Source: Mycolicibacterium chitae | Lineage (GTDB): Bacteria > Actinomycetota > Actinomycetes > Mycobacteriales > Mycobacteriaceae | Reading direction: 5' to 3' | NCBI RefSeq assembly: GCF_900637205.1 | Contig: NZ_LR134355.1 | Location: 3,906,001-3,970,000 of the forward strand | Length of the DNA: 64,000 nucleotides | Part shown: positions 27,127 through 35,547 of the stretch, piece after piece | Layout of the letters: each line of letters starts with the position of its first letter | Numbering within the stretch: the first letter of the stretch is position 1 | Program-made: the position numbers and the translations under genes | The notes under the pieces: generated by a model | Told to the model about the DNA's origin: nothing | Seen by the model: the letters and a program-made list of their open reading frames with translations, nothing else | The model's database searches: none

Positions 27127-28434
27127 AGCCGCCGCACGACTCAGCGGCGGGCCGGCCGGGAGCGCGGCGACCACCGGCCACGGCGCGGGCACCGGCGAGT
27201 CGGGCAGGCCCAGTAGGCCGGCGGCCGCGGCGTCGTCGATCGCGTGCCGAACTCCGTTCTCGCTCACCAGGGTTCCCACCCGCGGGCCGCGTTCGGGACG
27301 CACGTACAGGGCGCGCCCCGGCGGCAGCAGGACCTCGTCGACGGCCGGCCCGTCGCCGTCGGCCTGCGCCAGCCGCACCGTGGCGTCGGTCGGTACCGCG
27401 TCGGCGACCTCGAGGTGCACCGCGCCGGTGGGCAGCCACGTCGCGCACACCGCGGCCGGCGCCGGTCGCGGCGGCTCCAGCCGGTCCGGGTGGTGGGGCA
27501 CCGTCAGCGCACCCACCGTGGGCACCGCGCTCAGCACGCCCGGCGCGAGGTCGGTGATCGCACGCCCGCCGGCGAAGGTGATCAGGTCGGCCAGCACCGC
27601 GCCGACCCGTTGCACGCCGCCGGCCAGCACCACGAAATACTCGGGGCCGCTGGTGCTCTCGATTCGCACGACGTCGCCGATCCGGGTCCCGGGCAGCGCG
27701 TCCGGCCCGGGATTTCCGAGACCGGGAATGTCCGGCGCCACCAGCGGCGGGTCCTCGGGCACCAGGCCCAGCAGGGCCGCCGAGACCGGGGCCGGGGTTG
27801 TGCCGTCGAGCCGCAGGGCCTGGCGCACCGCCGAGTCCTCGATGTCCAGCGCCGCGCGCCGGCCGTCGTAGAGCAGATACGTGCTGCCGCCCGGCCCGCG
27901 GGCGAGGATCGGCTGCGTCGCCGGCAGCGCCGTGATGCCGGCCGGGGGCGGCCCGGCGATGATCGTGGTGCGGGCGCCGTCGCAGACGGTCCACCGCGAC
28001 TCGGCCTCGGTCAGCGCCGCCCCGATGCGGTGCGGCGCGCCTGGAATCCCGATCGGCGCACCGCGTTTGGCCGCGTCGATCGCGGCGCGGCCCACCGGGT
28101 CGGGGTCCTCCGCGCTGCCGGTCGCCAGGCGCGCCGAGGCCAGGTTGAGTGCGGGGTGCAGGACGTCGTCGACGCGGGCGTACAGCGCGCCGGTGTCGCG
28201 GTCCATCACGATGGCCGCGGTGCCCAGAGTCGGCGCGGGCCGCAGGAGGTCCAGCAGCATGGCCCCGGCGGTCAGCAGCGCGGCCACCGCGGCGCCGAGG
28301 AACACCCAGAACGCCGGCGTGCGGGCACCGTCCGGACCGCCGCGCGCATCGCCGTAGAGCAACGCCCGTTCCAGGCGACGGGCCAGATACCGCCGGGCGC
28401 CGGCCTGTTGTCGCTCCTCGGGCACTCCGATCAC
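27076..28434 (-). CDS. eccB4: ESX-4 component EccB4
   Basis: A 452-aa periplasmic core component of ESX-4. A short cytoplasmic N-terminus with the EccB signature (RRYLARRLERALLYGD) precedes one membrane helix (about 44-66). A large extracytoplasmic domain with repeat-like segments follows (WTVCDG, YLLYDGRRAALD, VALVP-type strands). Two cysteines, in VCDG and VCAT, are placed as in other EccB proteins and probably form a disulfide. GTG 28434 is chosen because it leaves the usual 10-15 residues before the signature; an in-frame ATG at 28503 would overlap the upstream gene. It converges on mycP4 with a 51-base overlap and shares strand with the isoprenoid genes. Confidence 0.92.
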   Translation of the reverse strand: MIGVPEERQQAGARRYLARRLERALLYGDARGGPDGARTPAFWVFLGAAVAALLTAGAMLLDLLRPAPTLGTAAIVMDRDTGALYARVDDVLHPALNLASARLATGSAEDPDPVGRAAIDAAKRGAPIGIPGAPHRIGAALTEAESRWTVCDGARTTIIAGPPPAGITALPATQPILARGPGGSTYLLYDGRRAALDIEDSAVRQALRLDGTTPAPVSAALLGLVPEDPPLVAPDIPGLGNPGPDALPGTRIGDVVRIESTSGPEYFVVLAGGVQRVGAVLADLITFAGGRAITDLAPGVLSAVPTVGALTVPHHPDRLEPPRPAPAAVCATWLPTGAVHLEVADAVPTDATVRLAQADGDGPAVDEVLLPPGRALYVRPERGPRVGTLVSENGVRHAIDDAAAAGLLGLPDSPVPAPWPVVAALPAGPPLSRAAASVARDVVVAPATPAQR

Positions 28435-28484
28435 CGCCCCACCGTAGGAGCAGTCGGCCGCCCCGGGTGCGCGCCGATCCACAG

Positions 28485-29537
28485 TCAGCGCCAGCGCGCC
28501 CACACGTACGGCACCAACGAACGCAGGAAGTCCAGATCCGGACCCGGGCGCGCGTCGGCGAAGGCCTCCTCGAAGTAGTCCTCGGCGACCAGCAGGATCC
28601 CCTCGGCGTATTCGCGGGTGAAGTCGATGCTGCCGTAGTCGTCCATCATGGTGCGGACGGTGCGCACCAGTTCCGGGGAGCGTTCGGCCCGGCTGCGCCG
28701 CAGATAGTCGCGCAGCACCGCCCGGTCGGATCCGCGCGCGACGTCGAGCAGGTGGACCAGCGTCAGGGTCCGCTTGCCCTCGTAGAGGTCGCCGAGGATC
28801 TCCTTGCCGTAGGTCCGTTCGTCACCGATGAGGTTCAGCAGGTCGTCGCGGATCTGGAACGCCGCGCCGAAGTGGAAGCCGAACCGGATCAGCGGGGCCA
28901 GGTCGGCGGTGCCGGCCGACCCGATCAATGCGCCGACCCGCAGCGGGTAGATGGTGGTGTACCAGCACGTCTTGTGCATGATCAGCTCGAGGTAGTCCGC
29001 GGGCACCAGATCCTCGACATGGTCGGACTGCCAGCCGATCTCGGTGGCCTGGCCCTCCAGGGTCCGCAGGGCCATGGTGTCGAATTCCGCCAGCACCCGG
29101 TCGGCCAGCTCCCGGTCCAGGGGCCGGGTCGCCTTGCGCAGCACCTGACTTGCCACGATCGCCAGGCCGTCGCCGGCGTTCAGCGCCGCCGCCAGCCCGT
29201 GGCTGGCCGACAGGGTGGGCCGGCCGCGGCGCATCTCGCTGCCGTCGGCGATGTCGTCGTGCACCAGGAAGGCGTTGTGCAGCAGCTCTATTGCCACCGC
29301 GATGCCCAGCAGCGCCGCCGAGTCGGCGCCGAACGCGCGGCCCGACGACAAGCACAGGGCGGCCCGCAACGCCTTGCCGGGCCGCGCGGGATACTCGCGC
29401 ATCGGCCCGTACAGCCACTGCACCGGCTCGCCGTCGGGCATGGCGTCCAGCATCGCCCGCCGGACCTGGCGCCCCACGTCGCGCAGCCGGTCCTCGACCG
29501 CGACCACCAGATCCGGGTCGTCGGCGACGCTGGTCAC
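28485..29537 (-). CDS. polyprenyl diphosphate synthase (IdsA/GGPPS-like)
   Basis: A 350-aa trans-prenyltransferase that condenses allylic diphosphates with isopentenyl diphosphate. The first Asp-rich motif is DDIAD (94-98). The second is DDLLN (231-235), with Asn instead of the usual last Asp, followed by YGKEILGDLYEGKRTL. The fold elements PGKALRAALC, GRPTLSASHG and the EGQ motif (161-163) are all present. GTG 29537 overlaps the upstream stop as GTGA, so it is coupled to the 232-aa gene. Product chain length cannot be read from this alone. The neighbourhood (divergent flavoprotein resembling phytoene desaturases) suggests a specialised isoprenoid rather than housekeeping menaquinone synthesis. 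Confidence 0.92.
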   Translation of the reverse strand: MTSVADDPDLVVAVEDRLRDVGRQVRRAMLDAMPDGEPVQWLYGPMREYPARPGKALRAALCLSSGRAFGADSAALLGIAVAIELLHNAFLVHDDIADGSEMRRGRPTLSASHGLAAALNAGDGLAIVASQVLRKATRPLDRELADRVLAEFDTMALRTLEGQATEIGWQSDHVEDLVPADYLELIMHKTCWYTTIYPLRVGALIGSAGTADLAPLIRFGFHFGAAFQIRDDLLNLIGDERTYGKEILGDLYEGKRTLTLVHLLDVARGSDRAVLRDYLRRSRAERSPELVRTVRTMMDDYGSIDFTREYAEGILLVAEDYFEEAFADARPGPDLDFLRSLVPYVWARWR

Positions 29538-30232
29538 GCGTCGGGCTCGCAGACCCGCAGGCCGACCGGCAACCACAACTCCGGGTAACCCTGCGCCAAC
29601 AGCATGCCCCGGTACCACCCCGGCGCCACGCCCGCGTCCACGTGCACCGAGAGTTCGATCCCGCGGCTCGACCGCGCCGGCATCGGCACCGCGGCCGGAT
29701 CGATACGCACGGTCGTCGCCGGCACTGTGCCGCCGTCCGCCGCCAGCAAATCACCGCACCGCAGCCGCACCGGACCGAGATCGGCCCTACCCGGATTGCG
29801 CAGCCAGACCTCCGCGCGCGCCGTTTCCTGTGGATGTGCTGTCAATTCGATACGGCCGGAGGCCACCGAACGGCTGAAATCCAGCGCCGCGCCCTCGGCA
29901 CCGTCGTGCTCCGGGGGCGCCGCCCCGGGCAGCATTTGCTCCATCATCGCCAGCCACGACCGCAGCAGGGGTTCGATATCGGTGGCGCCGAACAGGTCCG
30001 CGCGCCGGTCCTGCCGACCATTCCCGCGCGAATCTCCCGTGGAAGTTTCGGCGCCGCCCTCAATTCCGTTCAACCCGGTCGCGGCAATTCGGATAAAACG
30101 GTCGACCAACCCGCTGGCCGCACGTAATCCCTCGGCCTGAATACCCGTCAGCGCCCGCATATTTGCTGCCGGATCGAATACCGCGGCCCACGGCAGCTCG
30201 CCGCCGGATGCGGCCCCATTCCCACGCTCCAT
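29534..30232 (-). CDS. unknown protein with C-terminal Ig-like beta domain, coupled to prenyl synthase
   Basis: A 232-aa protein I do not recognise. Residues 1-60 are amphipathic helix (FDPAANMRALTGIQAEGLRAASGLVDRFIRIA), 60-110 are variable and include LRSWLAMMEQML, and about 115-232 is beta-rich. The last part reads like an Ig-type sandwich: AEVWLRNPGRADLGP, RGIELSVHVDAG, PGWYRGMLLAQG, WLPVGLRV. It has no signal peptide. It is first in the operon with the prenyl synthase and is divergent from the 670-aa gene, 108 bases away. The same kind of beta ending (ANYTGTVRF, PLPVTVGL) closes the 670-aa protein, hinting that both bind the same partner. Function unknown. Confidence 0.75.
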   Translation of the reverse strand: MERGNGAASGGELPWAAVFDPAANMRALTGIQAEGLRAASGLVDRFIRIAATGLNGIEGGAETSTGDSRGNGRQDRRADLFGATDIEPLLRSWLAMMEQMLPGAAPPEHDGAEGAALDFSRSVASGRIELTAHPQETARAEVWLRNPGRADLGPVRLRCGDLLAADGGTVPATTVRIDPAAVPMPARSSRGIELSVHVDAGVAPGWYRGMLLAQGYPELWLPVGLRVCEPDA

Positions 30233-30305
30233 GGGCCTGACTCCTTCGCAATCCCCACCGGTGATCCCACCCCGAAACCCACCCGAATCGGGGCCCGCGT
30301 GACGG

Positions 30306-30340
30306 TATGCTAACTGCGCATACGGGCCAAGGAGGGGGCA
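30306..30340 (+). promoter_or_regulatory. inverted repeat and strong RBS before the 670-aa gene
   Basis: The arms TATGC and GCATA (30306-30310 and 30318-30322) flank TAACTGC. This AT-richer patch sits between the two divergent transcripts and could be a promoter/operator. An AAGGAGG (30329-30335) lies five bases before the ATG at 30341, one of the best Shine-Dalgarno sequences in the window, and it fixes that start. Confidence 0.4.
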
Positions 30341-32353
30341 ATGGCTGCGTTGCGTTCGCTACTCGAGGTGTACGGGGCGTTGGATGCCGCGGTGACTCAT
30401 GCCTCCGATTCCATCGTCCCAAGTATCGTCGACGAGTTTCTTCCCGGCGCATCGGCGAATACGGGTTGGTATCGCGAACTCGAAACCTTGTTCTTTCCGC
30501 AGAATCCGCGACTGGAACCGAACTTCGCCCACGCCATCGCCGAATTGGAGACGACCACCGATGAGGATGACCCGCTGAGCGCCGCGGAGAAGTCGCGGCT
30601 GCTCTATGCGACGACGGCGCTGTGCCGGGTGCATCAGGACACCGTTCGCCCGGCGGACCCGAAGGATCCCGAATCGCGCGGGAAACCACCGGAGGAACCG
30701 CCCTTCGAGGACTACGTCGCCCGTGCGCTGGCGCTGCTGGGACCGGCCCCGAACAATGCCGGCGACAGACGGGATTATCAGGAGCGCCGGCAAACCTTCA
30801 GCGCCACCTGCCAGGAGCCCGGCGGCGCCGTGCAGACCTTCCTGACCGAGTTGCCGCTGCGGATGGCGCACCGCGACCAGTTCTACAGTTTCCGCAGACA
30901 CACCGTCGACGCGTTGCACCTGGACCCCGACATCCTCGACATCCCGGTGTGCCACGCCTCGGTGATCGACGTCTGCGGCACCGAGGCCGTGGTGGTCGAC
31001 ACCGAATGCACCACCGGCGCGGTGTCGCTGGACAAGCTGAAAAAGGTCGTCAACCCCTTCAACTGGCACCACAACTACCAGCATTTCTTCTGCAGCATGG
31101 ACCCGATTGCCAAACCCGAGCGCCCCGACGGCTGGCGGCGCGTGCTCGAGAAGGTCGGATTCTGCAGCGTCTCGAACAATCTGCACCTGTGCACCGCGCT
31201 GAAGTACCACCTGTCGGTCAGTGGCCAAGACGAGAAGATCCCTTGGGCGCGACTCGATTACGACCTGGATGACCCGTGCCCGGGCCGGGGCGGCGACGGC
31301 CGGGTGACCGTCGACCGCGGCTACATCAACATGTGGGCCCACAACGACACCAACAGCGCAGCGAAAGACGGTGTGGCCGTGCGGACCCGCAAGGTCGTGC
31401 ACATCACCGGCGTCTCGCCGTATACCCAGGCCCGACTGGTGTGTATTGCCGGCTACGGCACGGCCTCGGGCGACTTCCTGATCGGCGCGGCCCAGCACCC
31501 GTCCAACGAATGCAAGGAGTTCGACCACTACGACACCGGCGTGCCGGTGCCGGCCGAACCCGCACCCAACCCGGCCGCCGCCGGGTTCGCGGCGGACGGG
31601 ACGCCGCGGCCGGCCGACCACGCGGTCACCACCGCCGTGAAGCTGTGGACCGACGCCGTCGCCAACATCGGCACCAGCTACTTCAACCTGGCGGGGCGCT
31701 GGTCGGCCGGCACGCTGCGCCTCGCCGACGTCACCAAGCACTACCAGGGCGTCACCGAGCAGTTGCTGACCAAACCGCTCGAGTACCTCGAGACGGTCAC
31801 CCAACCGCGCTACCCGACGCCGCCCGCCGAAACCCCGGCGGCACCGTCGTCGGGCAACCCGGTCCTGCGGGAACAGGAGGCCGCCGCGCGGGCGCTGCAG
31901 GAGCAGTTGCGGATCATCATCGCCAACGCCGCCGCGGACGACAAGGCCGGCAAGTGGGGTCTCGATGGCTGGATCCGCACCATCCACGACCTGATCGACC
32001 TGCAGATCCGCACCGTGGCGGGGTACCTGCAGACCGCCGGCGCCGGGCCGTGGTTCGGCGGTCTCGGACCGGGCAAGCCGTGGCCCTCGGAGAAGGTGTT
32101 CGTCGAACCGGCGAAGTTCCCGCGCCGCCTCGATGCCGTCGGATTCCGACGGGTGGGCCGCGGCGACGACACCGTCGACAGCGCGCTGATCGAGTTCCGG
32201 CCGGCGGTGCTCGACGCCAACGCCGACCACTTCCGGGTCTACCTGAGAGACGAATGCCGGATCGGCGCCAATTACACCGGAACGGTGCGGTTCACCAGAG
32301 CCGACGGGATCCCGGCCGCCCTCGATCCCCTGCCCGTCACCGTTGGGTTGTGA
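30341..32353 (+). CDS. 670-aa protein of unknown family
   Basis: No recognised domain. Residues 1-170 are mostly helical and acidic. About 175-400 is rich in Cys, His and Trp with distinctive segments: IPVCHASVIDVCG, FNWHHNYQHFFCSMDP (about 237-252), VGFCSVSNNLHLCTALKYHL, INMWAHND (about 328) and RLVCIAGYGTASGDFLIGAAQHP (about 365-388). About 425-580 is helical with a Pro-rich linker near 490-500. The last 85 residues are beta-rich (FRVYLRDECRIGANYTGTVRF). No signal peptide or membrane helix, so likely cytosolic. A strong RBS supports the ATG. It is probably co-transcribed with the cyclase-like gene and the flavoprotein. The His/Trp/Cys clusters could bind metal or an isoprenoid; this is inference. 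Confidence 0.82.
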   Translation: MAALRSLLEVYGALDAAVTHASDSIVPSIVDEFLPGASANTGWYRELETLFFPQNPRLEPNFAHAIAELETTTDEDDPLSAAEKSRLLYATTALCRVHQDTVRPADPKDPESRGKPPEEPPFEDYVARALALLGPAPNNAGDRRDYQERRQTFSATCQEPGGAVQTFLTELPLRMAHRDQFYSFRRHTVDALHLDPDILDIPVCHASVIDVCGTEAVVVDTECTTGAVSLDKLKKVVNPFNWHHNYQHFFCSMDPIAKPERPDGWRRVLEKVGFCSVSNNLHLCTALKYHLSVSGQDEKIPWARLDYDLDDPCPGRGGDGRVTVDRGYINMWAHNDTNSAAKDGVAVRTRKVVHITGVSPYTQARLVCIAGYGTASGDFLIGAAQHPSNECKEFDHYDTGVPVPAEPAPNPAAAGFAADGTPRPADHAVTTAVKLWTDAVANIGTSYFNLAGRWSAGTLRLADVTKHYQGVTEQLLTKPLEYLETVTQPRYPTPPAETPAAPSSGNPVLREQEAAARALQEQLRIIIANAAADDKAGKWGLDGWIRTIHDLIDLQIRTVAGYLQTAGAGPWFGGLGPGKPWPSEKVFVEPAKFPRRLDAVGFRRVGRGDDTVDSALIEFRPAVLDANADHFRVYLRDECRIGANYTGTVRFTRADGIPAALDPLPVTVGL

Positions 32354-32360
32354 GCAGCGC

Positions 32361-35300
32361 TTGACCGATCAGCCCAGCATCGAAGAGTTGCTCGACCGCG
32401 CGGTCACGGCGATCAACCGGGGCGACCGCGCCACCGCCGACGCCCTGGCCGGGCAGGTGCTGGCCGTCGACCGCAGCAACTCCGACGCCGAGGGGCTGCT
32501 GGACTCCCCCGCCGACGGCGGCGAGATCCGGCGTCTGACAATTCTTTTCGCCGACCTGGTCGACTCCACCGCGCTGTCGACCCGGATCGAGCCGGAGGTC
32601 TATCGCACGGTCGTCGGACACTACCGCGATCAGGTCCTGCGGATCGTCGACCGCTACGAGGGCCACGTCGGCTCCACCAAGGGCGACGGGTTGCTGGCGG
32701 TGTTCGGCCATCCCACCGCCCACGAGGACGACGCGCGCCGCGCCGTGCAGGCCGGGCTGGACATCACCCGGGAGGTCGTCCAGCTCAGCGAGAAGGTGCG
32801 CCGCCGTTTCGGTTTCGACATCGCGGTGCGGGTCGGCGTGCACCGCGGCCTGGTCTACCTCGACATCGCCCAGGACGACGTCTACGGGTTGGGCGCCAAC
32901 CTGGCCGCCCGGATGTGCAGCCTGGCCGACCCGGACGCGGTCGCGGTGTCCGCGGCCATCGAACACCTGGTACGCGACGACTACGAACTCGAGGAGCGCC
33001 CCGCCGCGCTGGTCAAGGGCGTCGACGAACCGGTCGCCCACTTCCGGGTGATCGGCGAGCGCGACACGTCGGCCGGCGTCCGCGGCCCGCTGATCGGCCG
33101 GGAGGCCGAAGTCGCACGGTTGCGCGATGCCTGGGCGGGCGCCGGCGCCGGCGAACTGGGCCCCGCCGGCCTCGCGGTGTGCGGCGAGGGCGGCATCGGT
33201 AAGTCCCGGCTGGTCGAGTCGGTGGTCGAACTGGCCCAGCGGGATAAGGCGCCGGTGCTGCGGTTGTTCGGTTCGCCGTTCCACACCCACGTCGGGCTGC
33301 GGCCGGTGCGCCGCCTGCTGGAACGTCGGTGCGGCATCAAACGCAACTCGGACGCGGCCACGACCCTGCAGAAACTGACGACCGAACTCAATTCCGTTGG
33401 GCTGGACACCAACCGGGTGGTGCCGCTGCTGGCCCCGGTGCTGGGGCTGACCCCCGAGAGCGGCTACCGGTTGGCGACGGCGAACGCCACGCGGCTCTAC
33501 CAGCAGATCGCCGAGGCCGTCCGCGACTACCTGCTGGCGTGCGTGGGCCCCGGCCCGGGGGTGATCCTGTTCGAGGATCTGCACTGGTACGACGAGGACA
33601 CCGTCGAGGTCCTCGAGGCGCTGCTGCGCGCGACCCGCACCCGCACGCGTTGGTGCTGATCACCGACCGCGAACTCCCGACGCTGGCCGGCGACCCGGAC
33701 GTCCTGGCGCTGCGGCCACTCGACGACGACGAGGCCGATCAGCTGATCCGGGCGTTGCATCCGCAGCTGGACAACCGGGCCCGCAAGAAGGTACGGCAGC
33801 GCTGCGACGGCATCCCCCTCTACATCGAGGAGGTGGTCGCCAAGGTCCGGGAGCAACCACCGACGCGGGTTCCTCGACCCAGGTGCCCGACACCCTCTAC
33901 GACGCACTCATCGCCCGGGTGCGGTCGAGCACCAAGGCCCGCGTCGTCGTCGAGGCCGCAGCGCTGACCGGCGGGCTCATCGACCGGGGACTGATCCGCT
34001 CGGTGGTCGACCTGGACCGCGGCGAGGTCGACGCCATCTTCGACGAGCTGACCCGGGGCCGGGTGCTGCAGGCGGTCGGCAAGAACCGGTGGCGATTCCA
34101 CCACGAACTGCTGCGCGAGGTCGCCGCCGAACTCTCGCCCCCGAGTGTGCAACGCCGGCTGCACATCCGGATCGCCGACGCCCTGGTGGCCGGCGCCGCC
34201 GACGGGACGCCGGAGTGGCCGCAGGTGGCCCACCACTACGAGAAGGCGCAGCGGTTCGACGAGGCCGCGTCCGCGTATCAGAAGGCGTCCATCAACGCCC
34301 GGCAGCGCGGGGCGTTGATCGAATCCCAGAACCACCTTGCCCGCGCGTTGGAGAACGTCGAGCGGCTGCCCGCCAGTCACGCCCGCGACCTGCACGAGGT
34401 CGACATCCGGCTCGAGCGCGGCTTTCTGTCCTCGACGGCCACCGGGCACGCGAGCGCGGAGGCCGCCGCCGAGTTCGAGCGTTGCCTGCAGCTGATCAGC
34501 GACGAGCCCGGCCTGGCCCTCTACGCCACCTTCAGCGGCCTGTGGAGCTACTACGCGACCCGCGGCGACCTGCGCCGCGCCACCCAGCTGGTGGAGGCGC
34601 TGCGGCTGCGGTTGGCCGACATGCCCGACTGGTACCGCGCCGCCACCGACGCGGTATTCGGCTCGCTGGCCGTGTTCCGGGGCGAGTTCGATTCCGCGAG
34701 AGCCATTCTGGAGGCCGCGGCGCTGGCGGTGGAGAGCCTGGACTCCGCCGAGATCGAGGGGGCCTGGTTCGCCCCCAACGACCCGGTCGCCGGGATGTAC
34801 ACCTTCGTCGGATTCACCCGCTTCATCCAGGGCGACCTGGCCGGCGCCGAGGAGTCCTTCACCAAGATGGAGCGGCGCTGCCAGACGCTGCCGTTCCCGC
34901 ACGGCCCGTTCACCCTGTGCTACGGACACACCATCGAATCGCTGATCCGCACCGAGGCCGGCCAGACCGACCGGGCCGCACAGCTTCTCGGTGACGTGGC
35001 GGCCATCGGCCAACAGGCCGGGTTCGACGAGTGGGTGATGATCGCGGCGAGCGCCGGCGCCAACACCTCCTCCCGCAGTCCGGTCGCCGGCGGGGCCAGG
35101 GATCCGGCCGCGCTCGAGGAGCACATCCAGAACCTGACCGTCGTCGTCGAGGCGTGGCGCGCGGCCGAGCTCATCTCGTTCCTGTGTTGGTACGACGCGG
35201 CCCTGGCCCAGACCCTGCTCGCGGCCGGCCGCAAGGAGGAGGCTCGGGACCGCGTCGACCTGGCGCTGCAGATGGCCCAGGAGACCGACTGGCACATCTA

Positions 35301-35547
35301 CGACGCGGAGTTGCTGCGCATCCGCGCCCAGACCCACGACTGCGCCGACGCCGTCGAGGCCGACCTGCGCGCCGCGCTCGAGCTGGCCCGCCGGCAGGGG
35401 GCGTTGGTGTTCGAATTGCGCGCCGCGGCAGACGCGTTCAGGTGGGGCGGCGAGCCCCACCGCGCCGAACTGCTCGCGGTGCTGGATCGTTTTCCGGCCG
35501 GTCAGGACTGGCCCGACCTGGCGCGGCTGCGCTCGCTGGTCGGGTGA
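32361..35547 (+). pseudogene. class III cyclase-AAA ATPase-TPR regulator with two frameshifts
   Basis: The remains of one protein of about 1060 aa. The first frame encodes a class III adenylate/guanylate cyclase domain (ILFADLVDST, STKGDGLLAVFG, YGLGANLAAR) and the start of an ATPase with P-loop GEGGIGKS, then stops at 33659. The ATPase continues in a second frame from about 33645 (LVLITDREL, GIPLYIEEVVAKV). It then moves to a third frame near 33860 (STQVPDTLYDALIARV) and runs as TPR-like repeats to the end. Each shift equals one missing base. The start is TTG (32361 or 32343), next to the preceding stop. The last stop overlaps the flavoprotein ATG by one base. It is either a recent pseudogene or carries two sequence errors. 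Confidence 0.8.

Noticed and set aside
28485..29537. Possibility that the prenyl synthase is encapsulin (family 2B) cargo.
   Set aside because: The Asp-rich and EGKRTL segments recall such cargo enzymes, but no shell protein gene is present within the window.
33600..33890. Programmed ribosomal frameshifting in the cyclase-ATPase gene.
   Set aside because: Two shifts would be needed, no slippery heptamer or clear downstream pseudoknot is evident, and such genes are normally single-frame.
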